Shown here: piece after piece, positions 1-12,300 of the stretch | Numbering within the stretch: position 1 is the stretch's first letter | How the letters are laid out: each line of letters opens with the position of its first letter | NCBI GenBank assembly: GCA_013398275.1 | Contig: VZSE01002451.1 | Coordinates: 62,001-126,000, forward strand | Source of the DNA: Promerops cafer | Taxonomy: Eukaryota; Chordata; Aves; Passeriformes; Nectariniidae | Direction: 5' to 3' | DNA length: 64,000 nt | Notes under the pieces: generated by a model | Database searches by the model: none | What the model was told of the DNA's origin: nothing | What the model saw: only the letters and a program-made list of their open reading frames with translations | Translations under genes and position numbers: made by a program

Positions 1-3000
1 TGCCTGTGTCCCAGACAGCTGAGACATCTTTAGCATAAAGTGTTTGAAACTGAGGTGGCTTTGTTACCTAAAGCTGAAGCTGGGCAGCTCTGCTGTGTTG
101 TGAGAATAAAGCACCTTTTTGTGCTCTTTTTGTGCTCTAATAATGCCTAAAGGCCAAAGCCAGCTCCACATCTCCAGTGATGCTCAGCAGTCAGGGGCTG
201 TGTGCTGAGGACACAGCATGTTCCTCCAGGAACTCTGGGAGGAAGGGAATGGAATGATGCTTACTTTTCCAGGAAAGGTGAGATTTTGTATTTTTTACAT
301 AATATTTTATTTTGAGATTTTGTGACGTGTGAGAAAGCATCAGTTGGCACCAGTGAGCACCAGAGTGGCTTTGCTCATGCTGTCCTTCCCATACTCTTGC
401 ACTCCTGACTCTTTCAATTCGCTGGTGTTACAGTGTGATTTCAAGAACTCAGAACATATTCGTCCTGCACAAGCATAGTGAAATTGGATACGTTTTTTTT
501 TTTTTTAATTAAAAAGATGAAGTTATTTTGGCTGCAATAAAAACTAAGAACAATGTTTTACAATGAGGGAGAGATGTATGACATGCAGGCCTTTTTGCAG
601 TACACTGTTCTTACACAACTCATTAGAGGACCTAAAAGCCCTTTGTATTCTGGGCTAAGCCTGATTGCTATGTTTCTCCTATATAATATTTTATAAATTC
701 CCATAAAAGAAGGAAACACTAGACTAAATTAATGTTTTGAAGTACTATGACTTTGACTGCAAATGAGGAATAGGACTTTGATTACTGCCTAAAAGTTGCA
801 GTCTAAAATGTTATTTTACATGCTATTTTAAGTCAAGGCTTATTTTAAAAACAAGCTTTTGACAGCAGAAGTAAATTCACATGACTATCTGCATAAGGCT
901 GGATACATTTTGTGATGATGGTTTAAATTACCCTCATCTTTTCAGCACCTCCCAATGCCATGAAAGGAAGCTTTCTTCACTGCTTTTCAGTGCAGAGTCT
1001 GGCATACTGAAATATCAGCCACATTTCCTAGGAAGATTTTCCTGCAAAGCAGCTACCTGTAAGTGTAATCAATATTCCAAAACTTTGGGCCTGAATTCTG
1101 CCACCTACGTGTACTGGCTGTGCAAATTCTTCCACTGAGGCCAACGTGGCTTTTTGCATAAAATAACTTCGTAAGCCACAGGATGAAATTCTGTAAGTTA
1201 CTACTTTGACTGTGTTTTGTGCTTTCTACTTGTGCTCCGTACAGAAAAGATAGTTAAAAATTTAGACAAAAGAATAAACCTCATAACTTGGATCAACTTT
1301 TATTTCATTTTTGAAACTTTTTAACAACCTGCTAAATGACAGTTAGCAGAAGTCTTCCTTGACATATGCTCTTTGAAATCACAACTGAATGTGGGTCCTT
1401 GGTTTAAGGAATTTTTACTGAGTTTTCATTACTTTTTAATTACTCTGTTACTTTTCTGCTTGGCTGAAAGAAAAAGCTGCTTCTAGTCAAAACACTGTAG
1501 TTAAATGTTCTCTAATGCAAACTCGTGCATAGTGGGAAGACCTGCAAGTAGTGAGACACTTCACAGCTTAATGTCTACACTTGGCTGTCTGCTTGTGTAA
1601 CAACTGTAACAGACACTGAGCCAGCCCAGGCTCAGATATTGAATGTACTGAAGCTTCTTTGAGCTTCTGACTTTTTTATATCATTGTGCACCCCAACCTT
1701 TATGCACATCCTGCTTATCTGCCCCGCTCTCCATTAGGTATAATAAAAACCCCAAAAACAGAAAACAAAACCCCTTTCAGATGATAAAAAGTGGAGTTAG
1801 TTGTGGACCTTCTAGAGATTGTCCCCCTGGGATATTGAAGGCGAGACAATTGCATCACTCAGTGTTAAGAGATACTGTGAAGAAATCTGGAAGCCTGAAA
1901 ATGGAGATCTGCACCTCATCTGTGGCCAGGAATGGATCATCCATAAGACACTTGCATATCATTATCATAGATTATTATTTGTGTTATAGTAGGGTGCACT
2001 GAGAGCAAATCTAAGACTCAGTTAAGCCACAGCCACACCACCACCATCCTTTTGCTCTAAAAAATTGTATTGGCAAAATGAACAAAACCAGCAGAAGACT
2101 GAAGAAAGGAACTGGAAACAGACAAATCTGAGCAGGCTGCTGAGAGCCAGGGCAGCTGTTTGCCAGCCTGGATATCATTTTGGGCTTTGTTCTGCGTGTA
2201 GTTCTGTGGAGTCTGCTTTGGGAAGAAGGAGCTAAGGCTTCCTTAGGGTTGTTCACCAGTTAGTTTTGAATGCAAAACGGTTCATTTGCTCCTTGTGGCA
2301 GCATGCACATAGTAACCTGTTGCCAGCCTTGGTCAGAGAGCTGATACTGCATTTCCCTGTAGTTTGGATTCACCCCTTTGGCTTTTCCCTCTGTGTGGCT
2401 TCTCTGTCTCTTTTCCCACCTTTCCCCACAAGCTTCTCACAGCATTGCAGCCATTTGAGGCAGCTTGTGATTGTGTTCCTGCTTTTCCCTGGCTCCAAAC
2501 ACCAGTGCTGCATCCAAAGTACTTATCCCAGGGAGAACCGGTGCCAGCAAAGAACCTACATTTTCCCTTTGGCTCTCAGATACCTCTCTTTTTCTTGCAT
2601 CCTGTTCAGTTCCCAGCCTGTTACCAGCATTGTCATCACTTGGTGACTCTGCTGGAGCTGCTGGTGTCTGTGCAGCCCTAAGCCTGGTTCATCCAGTTTA
2701 TTAAACCAGTTTTGCAGCTGATTCATTTCATTTTAGAGGCCCAGAACTGCTGAGCATGGGGCAAATTGCTGTCAGCCGTGGGGAGGGGAGCATCAGTGCC
2801 AGCCAGGATCTGGCCGCTCTCCCCTCCTGACACATCCAACAGCCCATGAGGAATCACTTCTGTTGAAATTTCTGGTGAGGAAGAATACAAGCTGGCCAAG
2901 ACCTTAAGATTAAAATTAGTCTTTCTTACTTTATTTTAAAGTACCATGATGTAATTGCTGAAAAATAAATGGTCAAGATTTTGGTTGTATTTCTTATAAG

Positions 3001-6000
3001 AAAGATTGTCTTTCCAGAAGCTCCATTTCCCCAGCACCAAACTGGGAATTAGTTCAACACAAACATAGGAGGAGAGTGTTATATTCTGAAAAGCTGCCTG
3101 AAGAACCTGCCTTTTCTCTTCTGGAGGGTTATGGAGTTGGGTGCATTTTGTGCACATTCTGAATAAACTTAAGAAAACTTGGCTTGTGTCTAAAGAAACT
3201 TTAAAAGCCCCAATCCCTAGTCGTAGCTCAGAGCCCTCTGCTGCAGGCTGACTGGGAAGCAGGGATGGGTCATTCTGGATGGTTCCTCAGATGCCCACTT
3301 TGCAGGAGTATCTTTCTTGCTGCTATACTGGCTCTTGTACTTCCAGTCACGGTCAGTATGGCTCAGCGTAAATTCTGTTACCTCCAGGTTTTGGACAATT
3401 CACATTCAGATCCTGCCTTTCTGCTTCTTCTGGCTCCCTCCAGTTGCTCCAATTTACTGTCCCACCCACCTTCCTGCACCAGCATGGCTGCTTTGAGTGT
3501 CCCCTGCCTGTGATGAGCATCTCCTCGCTAGGACTCCTCCGGCACATCCCACTCCTTCCAGCCCCTCCACATCCTGCACTGTCCCTTCCTTTCCCAGTCA
3601 ATCAGCTCAGCAGCCTCTGCAGCTTTATCTCAGATCACATTTTCTCCTCTGAATTTGCCCACTGGGTTTTCAGGGAGGAGCTTCACTTTTCAGTTTTGGT
3701 GTTTAAAAGCTATGAACCTTCAGGGCCTGCAGAACGTCAGTTAAAATAATAAAGGCAGTAATTAATTGACAAGATGTTTTCACTCCAGTTTAATCTGCCA
3801 GGATTTAAGTCTGCCTGAAGGACATAATCTGTCATCCCTTTCCTTTTGGTTTCCATACCTTCCAGTTCCAGCACTTGTAAGGCTTTACTTAGTCTAGTGA
3901 TTATTGCTGAGGTAGTTTGAGAAGCAGTGTGAAAACAGACACAAGTATCAAATGCATCTGTCACCTTTTTCAAGGTGTCTTTGTGTCTTTTGCTTTCTGT
4001 TTGAAGGAGCGCGGTCTGACAGCAGCATTTCTACGCTGTCATATTGTATTTCTGACTCCCCAGTAAGGAAAAACTAAGAGGAGTATCATAGCACTAAAAT
4101 ATCTTCAGCAATATTGTTTATTTTTCCACAACTTCTCTGGGAACCTCTACTTGCATCATTGTTTTGGCCTTAAACTAATACTAACTTGCTAGATCTGAAG
4201 CAATTGATTTTAGGATAATTTCTGATATACAGATTATTAAGTTGTGTTTAAATGTTGTCTAATATATTGATTAAAGAAGGCTGTAAGCTAGACATCATAA
4301 ACACCCACATACCACTTCCTGGCTTCCTTCCACATATCCATAATCCTTTTTTTCCTCCATCTCTCTTACATTACCTTTAATTGTCTCTTGCATTACCCCC
4401 AATGCCAGTCTTGTCTCTTCTCAGATGAGCATTCAAAATTTGTCATTTTTGATATTTTGAATAGTGAATGTCTTTACCTGTATTTTTAAGTGGTTGTTTA
4501 AAGACATGATGAGGTTATCTGAAGCAATTAATTATGTTAATAGTTACTGTCTATATTGATAATAATTGTGTGCGGAAAAGCAATCTCTGCAGTGTTACCC
4601 ATTTCTCACTAAAACCCCCACAAATCTGCTGCTGTAAAGAAGGAGACTTATTCACATTACAAGTTTTTAACCTTCCAAAATGCCACCTCTGCTTCAGGTA
4701 GGGGCAACATGAAGATTAAATACAATGAACATGAAGTAAATGTAGTATATTGTTTGGGATAAGCAAAGGCTGAGGGGCACACCATGAATGTAATGTGGTT
4801 TTCATTAGCAAAATATCTAAAAGTGAATTGGAAAATAACATTTAACAAGTATTGCCCTGAAATCAATCATATTTTTAATTAAATAAACATAAGCAGGCAG
4901 TTGAAAATGAGATCTGAAATCTTTAGTAATGAGCACCATAACCGGTAAAATACCACATCAGTGTTGGTAATTCATTAACAATACTGGGAGAAATCATATA
5001 AAAAGACAGTTTCTATTTCAGAAAGAAGTTGATGAAATGTTGGAAAATATGTGCTGCTGAGAGAGGGGGGATGTATCCCCCTGTGGCAGCAGAGTGACTA
5101 GGAATGATTTTCAAAGACCCAGATTAAAAATGAATCCTAGCTTGGGGCTGTGCTTCAGGCTCTGTACCCAAATCCCTGTCCCTCATTTGCTTGTCCTGGT
5201 GTGCTGGGCCCTGGGTTTGGGAACAAGCCCTCCTCTGGCCCTGGTCTGCTGTTCCTTGCCCCTAGGCAAGGCAGATGTCTCACCAAATGCATTCATTACA
5301 AGATCCAGTAGGGGAAAAAAAGCTTTCCAAAATTAAAATGTGCTTTTCTGGTTGTTAATGAGTGTCCCCAAGTGGGATGTCCAGGTATCTCCAGGTGTCC
5401 TTCACTCTGGCAGAGATGGACTGTGAGGTTTTTCGGTTTTGTTCACTGTGACTGCCACAATGAATCTTAAAATTGCTAATAACAAAACTCATGCTCCTAC
5501 TAAAGGCATTTTTTAGATCTATGAGCAAGTCAGAGAGCAACATTTGCTGCTGATGCACCACCACCTTAGGAGCAGAAAGTGCCCAAAAGGTGAAGCAATA
5601 TTAGGACCCTGTAGGTGGCTTCACAATGCAAGGGAAAGGCAAAAAAAAATAAAAATCCCCAAAACCCCAGAGGAAATGAGAAAATAAAAGATGAAATAAC
5701 AGTAGGAAGCCATCTGACTGTGTACAGCATACAGAAATGCCAAAAATACCAGGGAAAAGAACCGCAGTTCATAAATTTAAGTATCTGTTGCTTTTTAAAG
5801 AATAGAAAAGCCTAGGACTGAAGTACTCTAAAAGTGCATGAAAAAGTGAAAACTCATTTAGCTGACGCTGAGCTGAGACCAAGTGCCTTACACCTCCATC
5901 AGACTGGGAGCGGGATTTTGTGCCAGGAGCTCGTTCAGTGCCGTGAACTGTTCAGCCTGGGCCATGCTGGCCATCCTGGGCAAGGGGAGGGATGTCCCAG

Positions 6001-8583
6001 AGTCCTGGCAAATCCCATGGCAGAGCCAGTGCAGGATGGGGCAGAGCCAGACTGACTTCCAAACAATTTGCAGACTTTGGGAGCAAATGCCCAGAGCTGA
6101 GAATTGCTTTTGTCCAGGCACGTTGCCCTTATTCTCCTGGGACAGGATCCCTAAAGGCTCAGCTAGGAGGTTTGGGGGAGCACTGGGCAATTTGCTAAGC
6201 TGCATTAGCTGTAAAATCCCATATATAGAGGGAAAGGGGTTTAACTTTGTGTATGTTTCCTTTAGTTTAGCCAGTGCAGAGCAGCAGGCTGTCCTGATTA
6301 CCCAGCATTTCCCCTGACACAAACCAAATGGCTTCCAGCTTGAGGAACTGTCTGTTGAGTCCCATGTCTATTATAAATCCAGGAGATGAAAAAAATTATT
6401 TCAGTTTCTATGTTTTTTACAGCATTTCCCACCAGAGAACACTAACACTTGTAAAACAATAAATGCTGTAGTATAACATAGCAAGACTGTAAAATGCTGA
6501 ACAGTAGATAAAATTATTTACAAAAGACCATTATGGTTTCTTTTGGAGAAATTATGCAGCATTTAATTTTAACATACGTGTGGTGGGTGTAATTTTTAGA
6601 TGCTACAAAAAGGAACATAAATACAGAAGTGCACATGTGCAGTAAGGTACATTCACGATTTTAATTACTTCTCCCGCTAAAAATAATTTGCCTCTGTGAT
6701 TGATTTCATTTCTGCCCCACCAGTTTCTGAAAAGCAACTACTTTGCTAAGCAATTCAAGGGAAAAACATCAGCTTCAGAACTTCAGTGTCCCACTTGGGC
6801 TGATTTTCAAACAAGATTTCATGGGAGGACCGGGTATGCAGAGGATCAGAGGGAAAGTTGTGTTGTTTTGGTGCAGTGACTGGGTCAGGGACATTTCTCC
6901 AGTTAGGTTAATTTGTTCCCTGACAATGTTTTTTCCATTCTTGCTTCAATACTGAATTCCAGTGCAAATGTTGAGTGCTGCTGTCACAGGATGGTGGTTG
7001 GAAGGGAAATGCTTAGTGCTGCCTCCTGTTCCTCATTGTGCAGTCAAGTCTGAGCCAGCTTGCAAGATGGGAAAATGCACATTAGCATGAAGAAATCTAA
7101 TCCTGAAAGCAGAGCATTCGAATCCATCACCTACCTGCACATTTCAGCCTCTTTTCTCTTTCTTGCTATAAAAACAAGGCCAGTGGCTCCAATGGCAGAG
7201 AGGTGGTAGCTGTGTTTCAAAGGATACTTGAACTCTGCAGGCTTTTTCTATTGATATTCCCTGCAGATGATTTTGTACCTCTGGAAAAGCAAAAAATGGA
7301 GACCCAGCACAACAGGCTGTACCACTTACAAAGTCCTCAGAGGTGGCCAGGCAGGTTTGCTGATTGCTCCTGTGGAGCAGTTGTTTTCACCAATGTCATC
7401 CCTAAATAAAAATGGAGGTACTTTCAGCCATACTAGAAAATAATTAATTTCCCAGCATAACACGTCTGGATTTGCCAGTTTTCCTTTGATTTTCATTGCA
7501 TCATTAAGTAAACAGTGGTGCAATTTGCTCGGCCATGTTGCAGCTCTACCTGGGCCTGCAGCTGCTGGGGCAGTTTCCGTGGATCAGAGTGTGCTGGGGG
7601 CACGGGCACTGCTGGAACACCCAGCTCACATCAGGGATGTCAGTTCAGATGCAGCCTGGGCACTGCTGCGAACTGCTGGAGTAGGGACACAAAGCTCTCT
7701 TGGCTAGGGAACTTTTCTGGCTAAAATACACTGGAATTTCAGCTCGGAGCTGACTGGAATTCAGGTAGCTGCTTCATCACATGCAGTCAGCCAGCTGAGC
7801 CTCTCCCTAACATTTCAAATTGGGAGGGGAATAAAGTGACTCAATATGAGCTGCAGAACTTCCTTTTTTTTTTCTTTTCCCCAAAGCGAGTTCTACCCTT
7901 TTCTATAAACTTTGATTTTCTATAACTGCTAGAACCACTCTGGCAAAAAGTTCAACATTTGACAGTTTTTATTTAGATGTCGACATGTGGTTTTTATATT
8001 CTTAAGTTTAGAGAGATGGTGAATTCTGTCGTTTTCAAATGTTTAACTTGTAACTGTTGGAATCTGCTGGGTGTTTAAAATGGATTTGAGAAAGGAAGTA
8101 GAATATTAGTTTTATTGCAGAAAAGAGAAAAAATATTTTTAAAGTTCCTTTAAAGGAATGTTTTTCTTACATAATCTAGAAAAATGTATTTATATTGATT
8201 ATAGTGTTTGATACTGCATAATATAAATGCCAGTTGGGAAATATTGCTGCAGTGAAATATTCTGTATTTATTGTATAATAAATGTTCCACAGATATAGCA
8301 TATAATGTTTAGAAAAAATAAAATAGGATTAGAGGGAATGCATTGCATGGCTAAAGCTTTTATGCTGTGCTAATAGTACTTCAAAAACCGTTTTGTGTTA
8401 AATAGACTGTTGCATTTGTATTTACCACAGACTGCGAACAAAGCGGGTATTTTTAAAGGCAGACTTTATCATTGTCTGAAGAAGCCTTTAGCCAGCACCA
8501 AATTCGTATTCCCTCTCTCAGTTAATCATAGTCTTAATTAAACAAAGCCGAGCTGAATAGGAAGGCAGTGAGATAATTTTAGA
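1..8583. other. Intergenic 3' flank of GLIS1, left part
   Basis: No exon, conserved protein segment or RNA gene is recognisable on either strand. Open frames up to about 125 codons (for example at 2266-2700 and 5883-6322) have no domain, low-complexity composition and no coherent splice context. The stretch from about 7.9 to 8.56 kb is AT-rich, free of recognisable repeats and contains several TAAT-type homeodomain-like cores. It could be a conserved non-coding element, but that needs alignment. In human the next gene beyond the GLIS1 3' end is DMRTB1. I see no DM-domain sequence here. Confidence 0.6.
493..506. repeat. Poly-T run (14 T)
   Basis: Uninterrupted run of 14 T followed by an AATTAAAA stretch. 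It is a simple low-complexity tract, perhaps the decayed tail of an old retrocopy, but no body of such an element is visible. Confidence 0.8.
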
Positions 8584-8628
8584 CCTTTAATCCATGGATA
8601 TGAAATCCTTAATCCACGGATATAAAAT
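8584..8628. repeat. Two-copy imperfect tandem repeat, about 22-23 bp
   Basis: Two adjacent copies share the core TTAATCCA-GGATAT-AAAT. They differ at a few positions: T/C in CCATGG versus CCACGG, G/A after GATAT, and one indel. Each copy carries a TAATCC core of the kind bound by paired/bicoid-class homeodomains. The duplication is visible directly; any binding is inference. Confidence 0.7.
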
Positions 8629-8739
8629 AATTTTCTAAAATCGGGAGTGAGCATGTTGACATGTGTGACATGCAGGGAAACTGAGGCAGACCCAGACTGT
8701 CAGTTCCCTGGGGCAGTGCTAAGGACAAGGCGGAGATGC

Positions 8740-9345
8740 TCCAGCTCCGGCCCCGGGTGGCTCCGGGTGGAGCCGCTGAGCCCAGCACCGCTCTCCAGCC
8801 TGCGAACCTGCCCAAGCCTGGGCTAGCAGGCGAGCAGCAGCCTTTGAACAACTTGTTTTAATTATGTGAGGAGCACGCTAGCTTTCCACAGTCGCCTTTT
8901 AATCTTTTTTATATTTCTGTTCACACTCTGTCACAGATCCGTGCTGCATTTAATTACCGCGACTCGGCTCGTGTGCGGTGCTGAACGCAGGACGGGGACG
9001 TGGCTCTTCCATTGCCGAGCCGACCCCCTTACCTTCTTTACCTCAGGCTTAGGTAAATACGGAATTCTTTGGGTTGCTGGTCACAGAAAATCCTAGCAGA
9101 CTTATATTTTCAAGACAGATCTGTTGTTCAGAATAAATCAAACGGATTTGCAGCCCGTCCATGCTTTGCCTGACAATTCCTGTGGGATGCCCCGTTGTCA
9201 GTGCCTGATCCAGCGTGTTCTGCGGGAGCGCACCGTGCCTTGGGCTGCACGACCTCCTTCCCCTGTCACTGCTGCCTGCAGGTCGTGCGGGGCATTGGCC
9301 CCCGCCTGGGTCATGTCTGGGGCCCGTCATAGTCGGTTTCCCTCA
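8740..9345. promoter_or_regulatory. CpG-enriched GC patch in the 3' flank
   Basis: An abrupt GC-rich interval in otherwise AT-rich flank. It has ten CpG between 8957 and 9023 and further CpG between 9190 and 9340. CpG is otherwise strongly depleted in this window, so an undermethylated promoter or enhancer is plausible. A donor-like AG|GTAAAT lies at 9051-9058 on the plus strand at the edge of the patch. I recognise no coding exon or domain. It could equally be a decayed GC-rich repeat. Confidence 0.35.
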
Positions 9346-12300
9346 AAAGTAGGAGCCTCCAGCACATCTCCCTACTCCCTGCCCCAGAGAAGCCCTGTGC
9401 ACTTGGTTCCAGCCTGGGGATACCTTTCTGTGTTACTGGAGATACTCGAGGCATCATTGTGGTGGCGGTGCACTTCATGGGTTTGGATCTGTAAACAATT
9501 CTGGGATCAGCAGAGGGAGCCCAAGGACACGCAGTCTCAACTGCGGATTTCGGACCAACGCAGTTTTTTGGGTGCTGAAGTGTTTCTTACATAAACTCTC
9601 TGACTTTGAGTGTGGCAATAACTTATTTTTAAGCCCCCAAACTGTGCAGCGGCTGCGTGGGGCCACCTGGGTTGTGCTGGAAGGAGTAGGGCTTAGAGGG
9701 AGAGGTGTTACTGATAGGAATCTCTTTGGGGAAGGGACTTTTTTATTAAAATTATTAATAATGAGATGAGCACAGAAATCCAAGGTGTGCCAACATGACC
9801 CTTTGGTGCACCAGTTTGGCTGACCACAGACCTGTCCATAAGTCTGGGTAAGAAGCAGGATTGGACTTGGATAGAGGGAGGGGTTAAGCTAAACTGTGCA
9901 AAATGTTACTTTAGCTGAGATTTGCTGTGGGGTCTTTGCATTAGAAAAATACTAAAATGGACATTATAGGGATTATTGGTATTCTTGTTCTATAACTCCA
10001 TTTTATTACTTCTGACTGATCAGATTTCATTGCTCAGCCATAACAGCCATCTGATTTTTGAGGAAAAAAAGTTCTTAGACAATCACTACGGTTTCTGGCA
10101 CTGTTCAAAACCATCAAATTCACTTGGAAAATTTCTAAAAATGGCAGCTTTCTTCATCATTGAAATTCATGTTGATTTTCAAGTGCTTCTTGATGGGTTT
10201 TTAGCTGCAAAAGGAGCCCTGCAAGCCTGACCTTGAACAAGAGATGGGCGTTTTCAGAGGCAGCAGGGCCTGGGTAGGACGTTTTCATACCATTATGCCA
10301 GAGCCAGAGCTCCCTCTTGTGAGAAAGAGAAATATCAGAAAAGTCCAGGACTGTCAGCTGGAAACGTGCAGTGTAGGTGGTGTTCAGCAGAGAAGCAATT
10401 CCCCGTAGCCTTTCCTGTAAGTCTGCACATACCTCCATCCACTAGGACAAGAAAGCAGGATTTGAAGCTACCAACTTGCAAAATTGGGAAGTGGCACCAT
10501 AATTTGTGCTTAGCTGTGATGTGTCACGGAGTTCTGATGCTTGATAAAAACATAGGAGTATTTTTCAGTGGAAATAATTCCTCTGTTCTACACCCCCCAG
10601 TGACTTTTGTCTCTGGCAAAAAACGCCTGACTTTATGTCAGCTAATAAAAAGCAGAAAATAAATGAATCCGTCAGAAGTGATAAATACTGGTTGCATTTT
10701 TGTGTTCTCTGTGCTCAGCTGTGATGAATTGGTGACTCTGCTGCCATCCTCAGCACAGAGCTGGGCTCCCTTGTGTCCATGCCAAGACCATCTCCCTTGG
10801 GAAAGGAGGGGTTTCCAGACATGCAGTGGGTGCTCAGGGTATAATGGGATACATGATCCAGTAGAATAATTTTGGAGACCCTATACATGTCTTTCGGTGT
10901 ATTTTAGCTTGGGAACATTTATGGAAAATACTTGGTATTTCGTGAGATCTGGTACACTTCAAAGGGGGAAAACTGTTTCAGAAGTATTTTTATGAGCCTT
11001 AGGATTAAGTTCTTTCTGGCAGGTGTGATTTAGTGGCAGCCAAAGGGGTGACAGTCACCAGCAGCAGTGTGACTTCACTGGGGAGAGCTGTGGCAGGCCT
11101 GGGCAGCCCATCCATCATGAGAGCCCAGGAATTGGGGGTTCTTCCCCTTTCCTGCTGGGGTCACACCTTGCCCCATGCCCTCTGCCAAGGAGGAGCTGCT
11201 CCTTCCAAAGAGAAAACAAGTGTTTAAAGAGTTTCCTACAACGTTTGTTGGTTTATTTTGCTGTTGATAAATAAGCAGAGCTCCTGGGTTAGCCATTGGT
11301 GCAGCTCCTATGACTTTAATACCAAAGCTGAAGTATTTGGGTTGCTTCCTCCCACCCCATCCCCACCAGAACCTGTCACTTATGTCCCTTTTTCATCAGA
11401 GAAAGGACAACTCTTGCATCTTACAGTCTATCCCCCAAAACCAGGGTGCACCAGGGTGATGGCACCTCCAGGGATTGACACACTGCTTTTCCAGGATGTA
11501 GTTTATTAAATCAACCTCTTTTCCCTCTGCGTGGCAAGAGTTAATTGTGCTAGTATAAGGATATTATTCCACAGGATTATTTTTTAAAAAAATTATCGTT
11601 TTTCTTACAGCAGGGAACATGTCCAATAATTGATGTGGGAATATTAATGCAATATGTATGTTATCAATTTAGAAAAGCAGAAGACATATTTCCTTAAGCT
11701 TCTAATCATTTGTACATATGACCTTCATTTATACAGCAGAAGGGCTCTTCCAGAGAGCTACAATTTGCTTCAGATGTTTAGCTTGGGTATTTTACTTTAC
11801 CTTCTAACTGCCAAGTTTGGGATTATTTAGCAGTAAAATTAGAAATGTGGATTTGAATATGTACCAAAGTCCTGACAGGTGTTAATGGAACTCAAGTTGA
11901 ATATTTTATTCTTTAAATAGTAAAATGTAAACCTGCATTTGTTTAGCTTTGCCTTCCTGCCAACTGTATCAGGTATCTTGTGTGACTAGAATCACTGTTT
12001 TCTGTACATGGTCTTCATGGCAGTTTCCAGTGCCTGTTCCCAGCTCAGCCTGTATTTATAATCCTAACAGATTTCAGCTCCACAGAGAATTCCTTAGGCA
12101 AATGTGTGATTCTCAAAGAGAATCAAAAAGATAGGAAAAAAACCTCATAATGCAGTATAGTCCAGATTTGAAAAATATGCCTAAAAATGTGAATAGACAC
12201 CTAAGAGGATTTCTCAGAAGGAAAAAAATCCCAGAGATGAAATTAAAGCAATTTAAGGCAGTTGTGTTAAAAACAAACAAGCAAACAAATAAACCCAAAC

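Noticed and set aside
9124..9594. 156-codon open frame on the plus strand near the downstream CpG patch
   Set aside because: The protein shows no recognisable motif and looks like a translation of GC-rich non-coding DNA. The patch itself is kept as a possible regulatory site.
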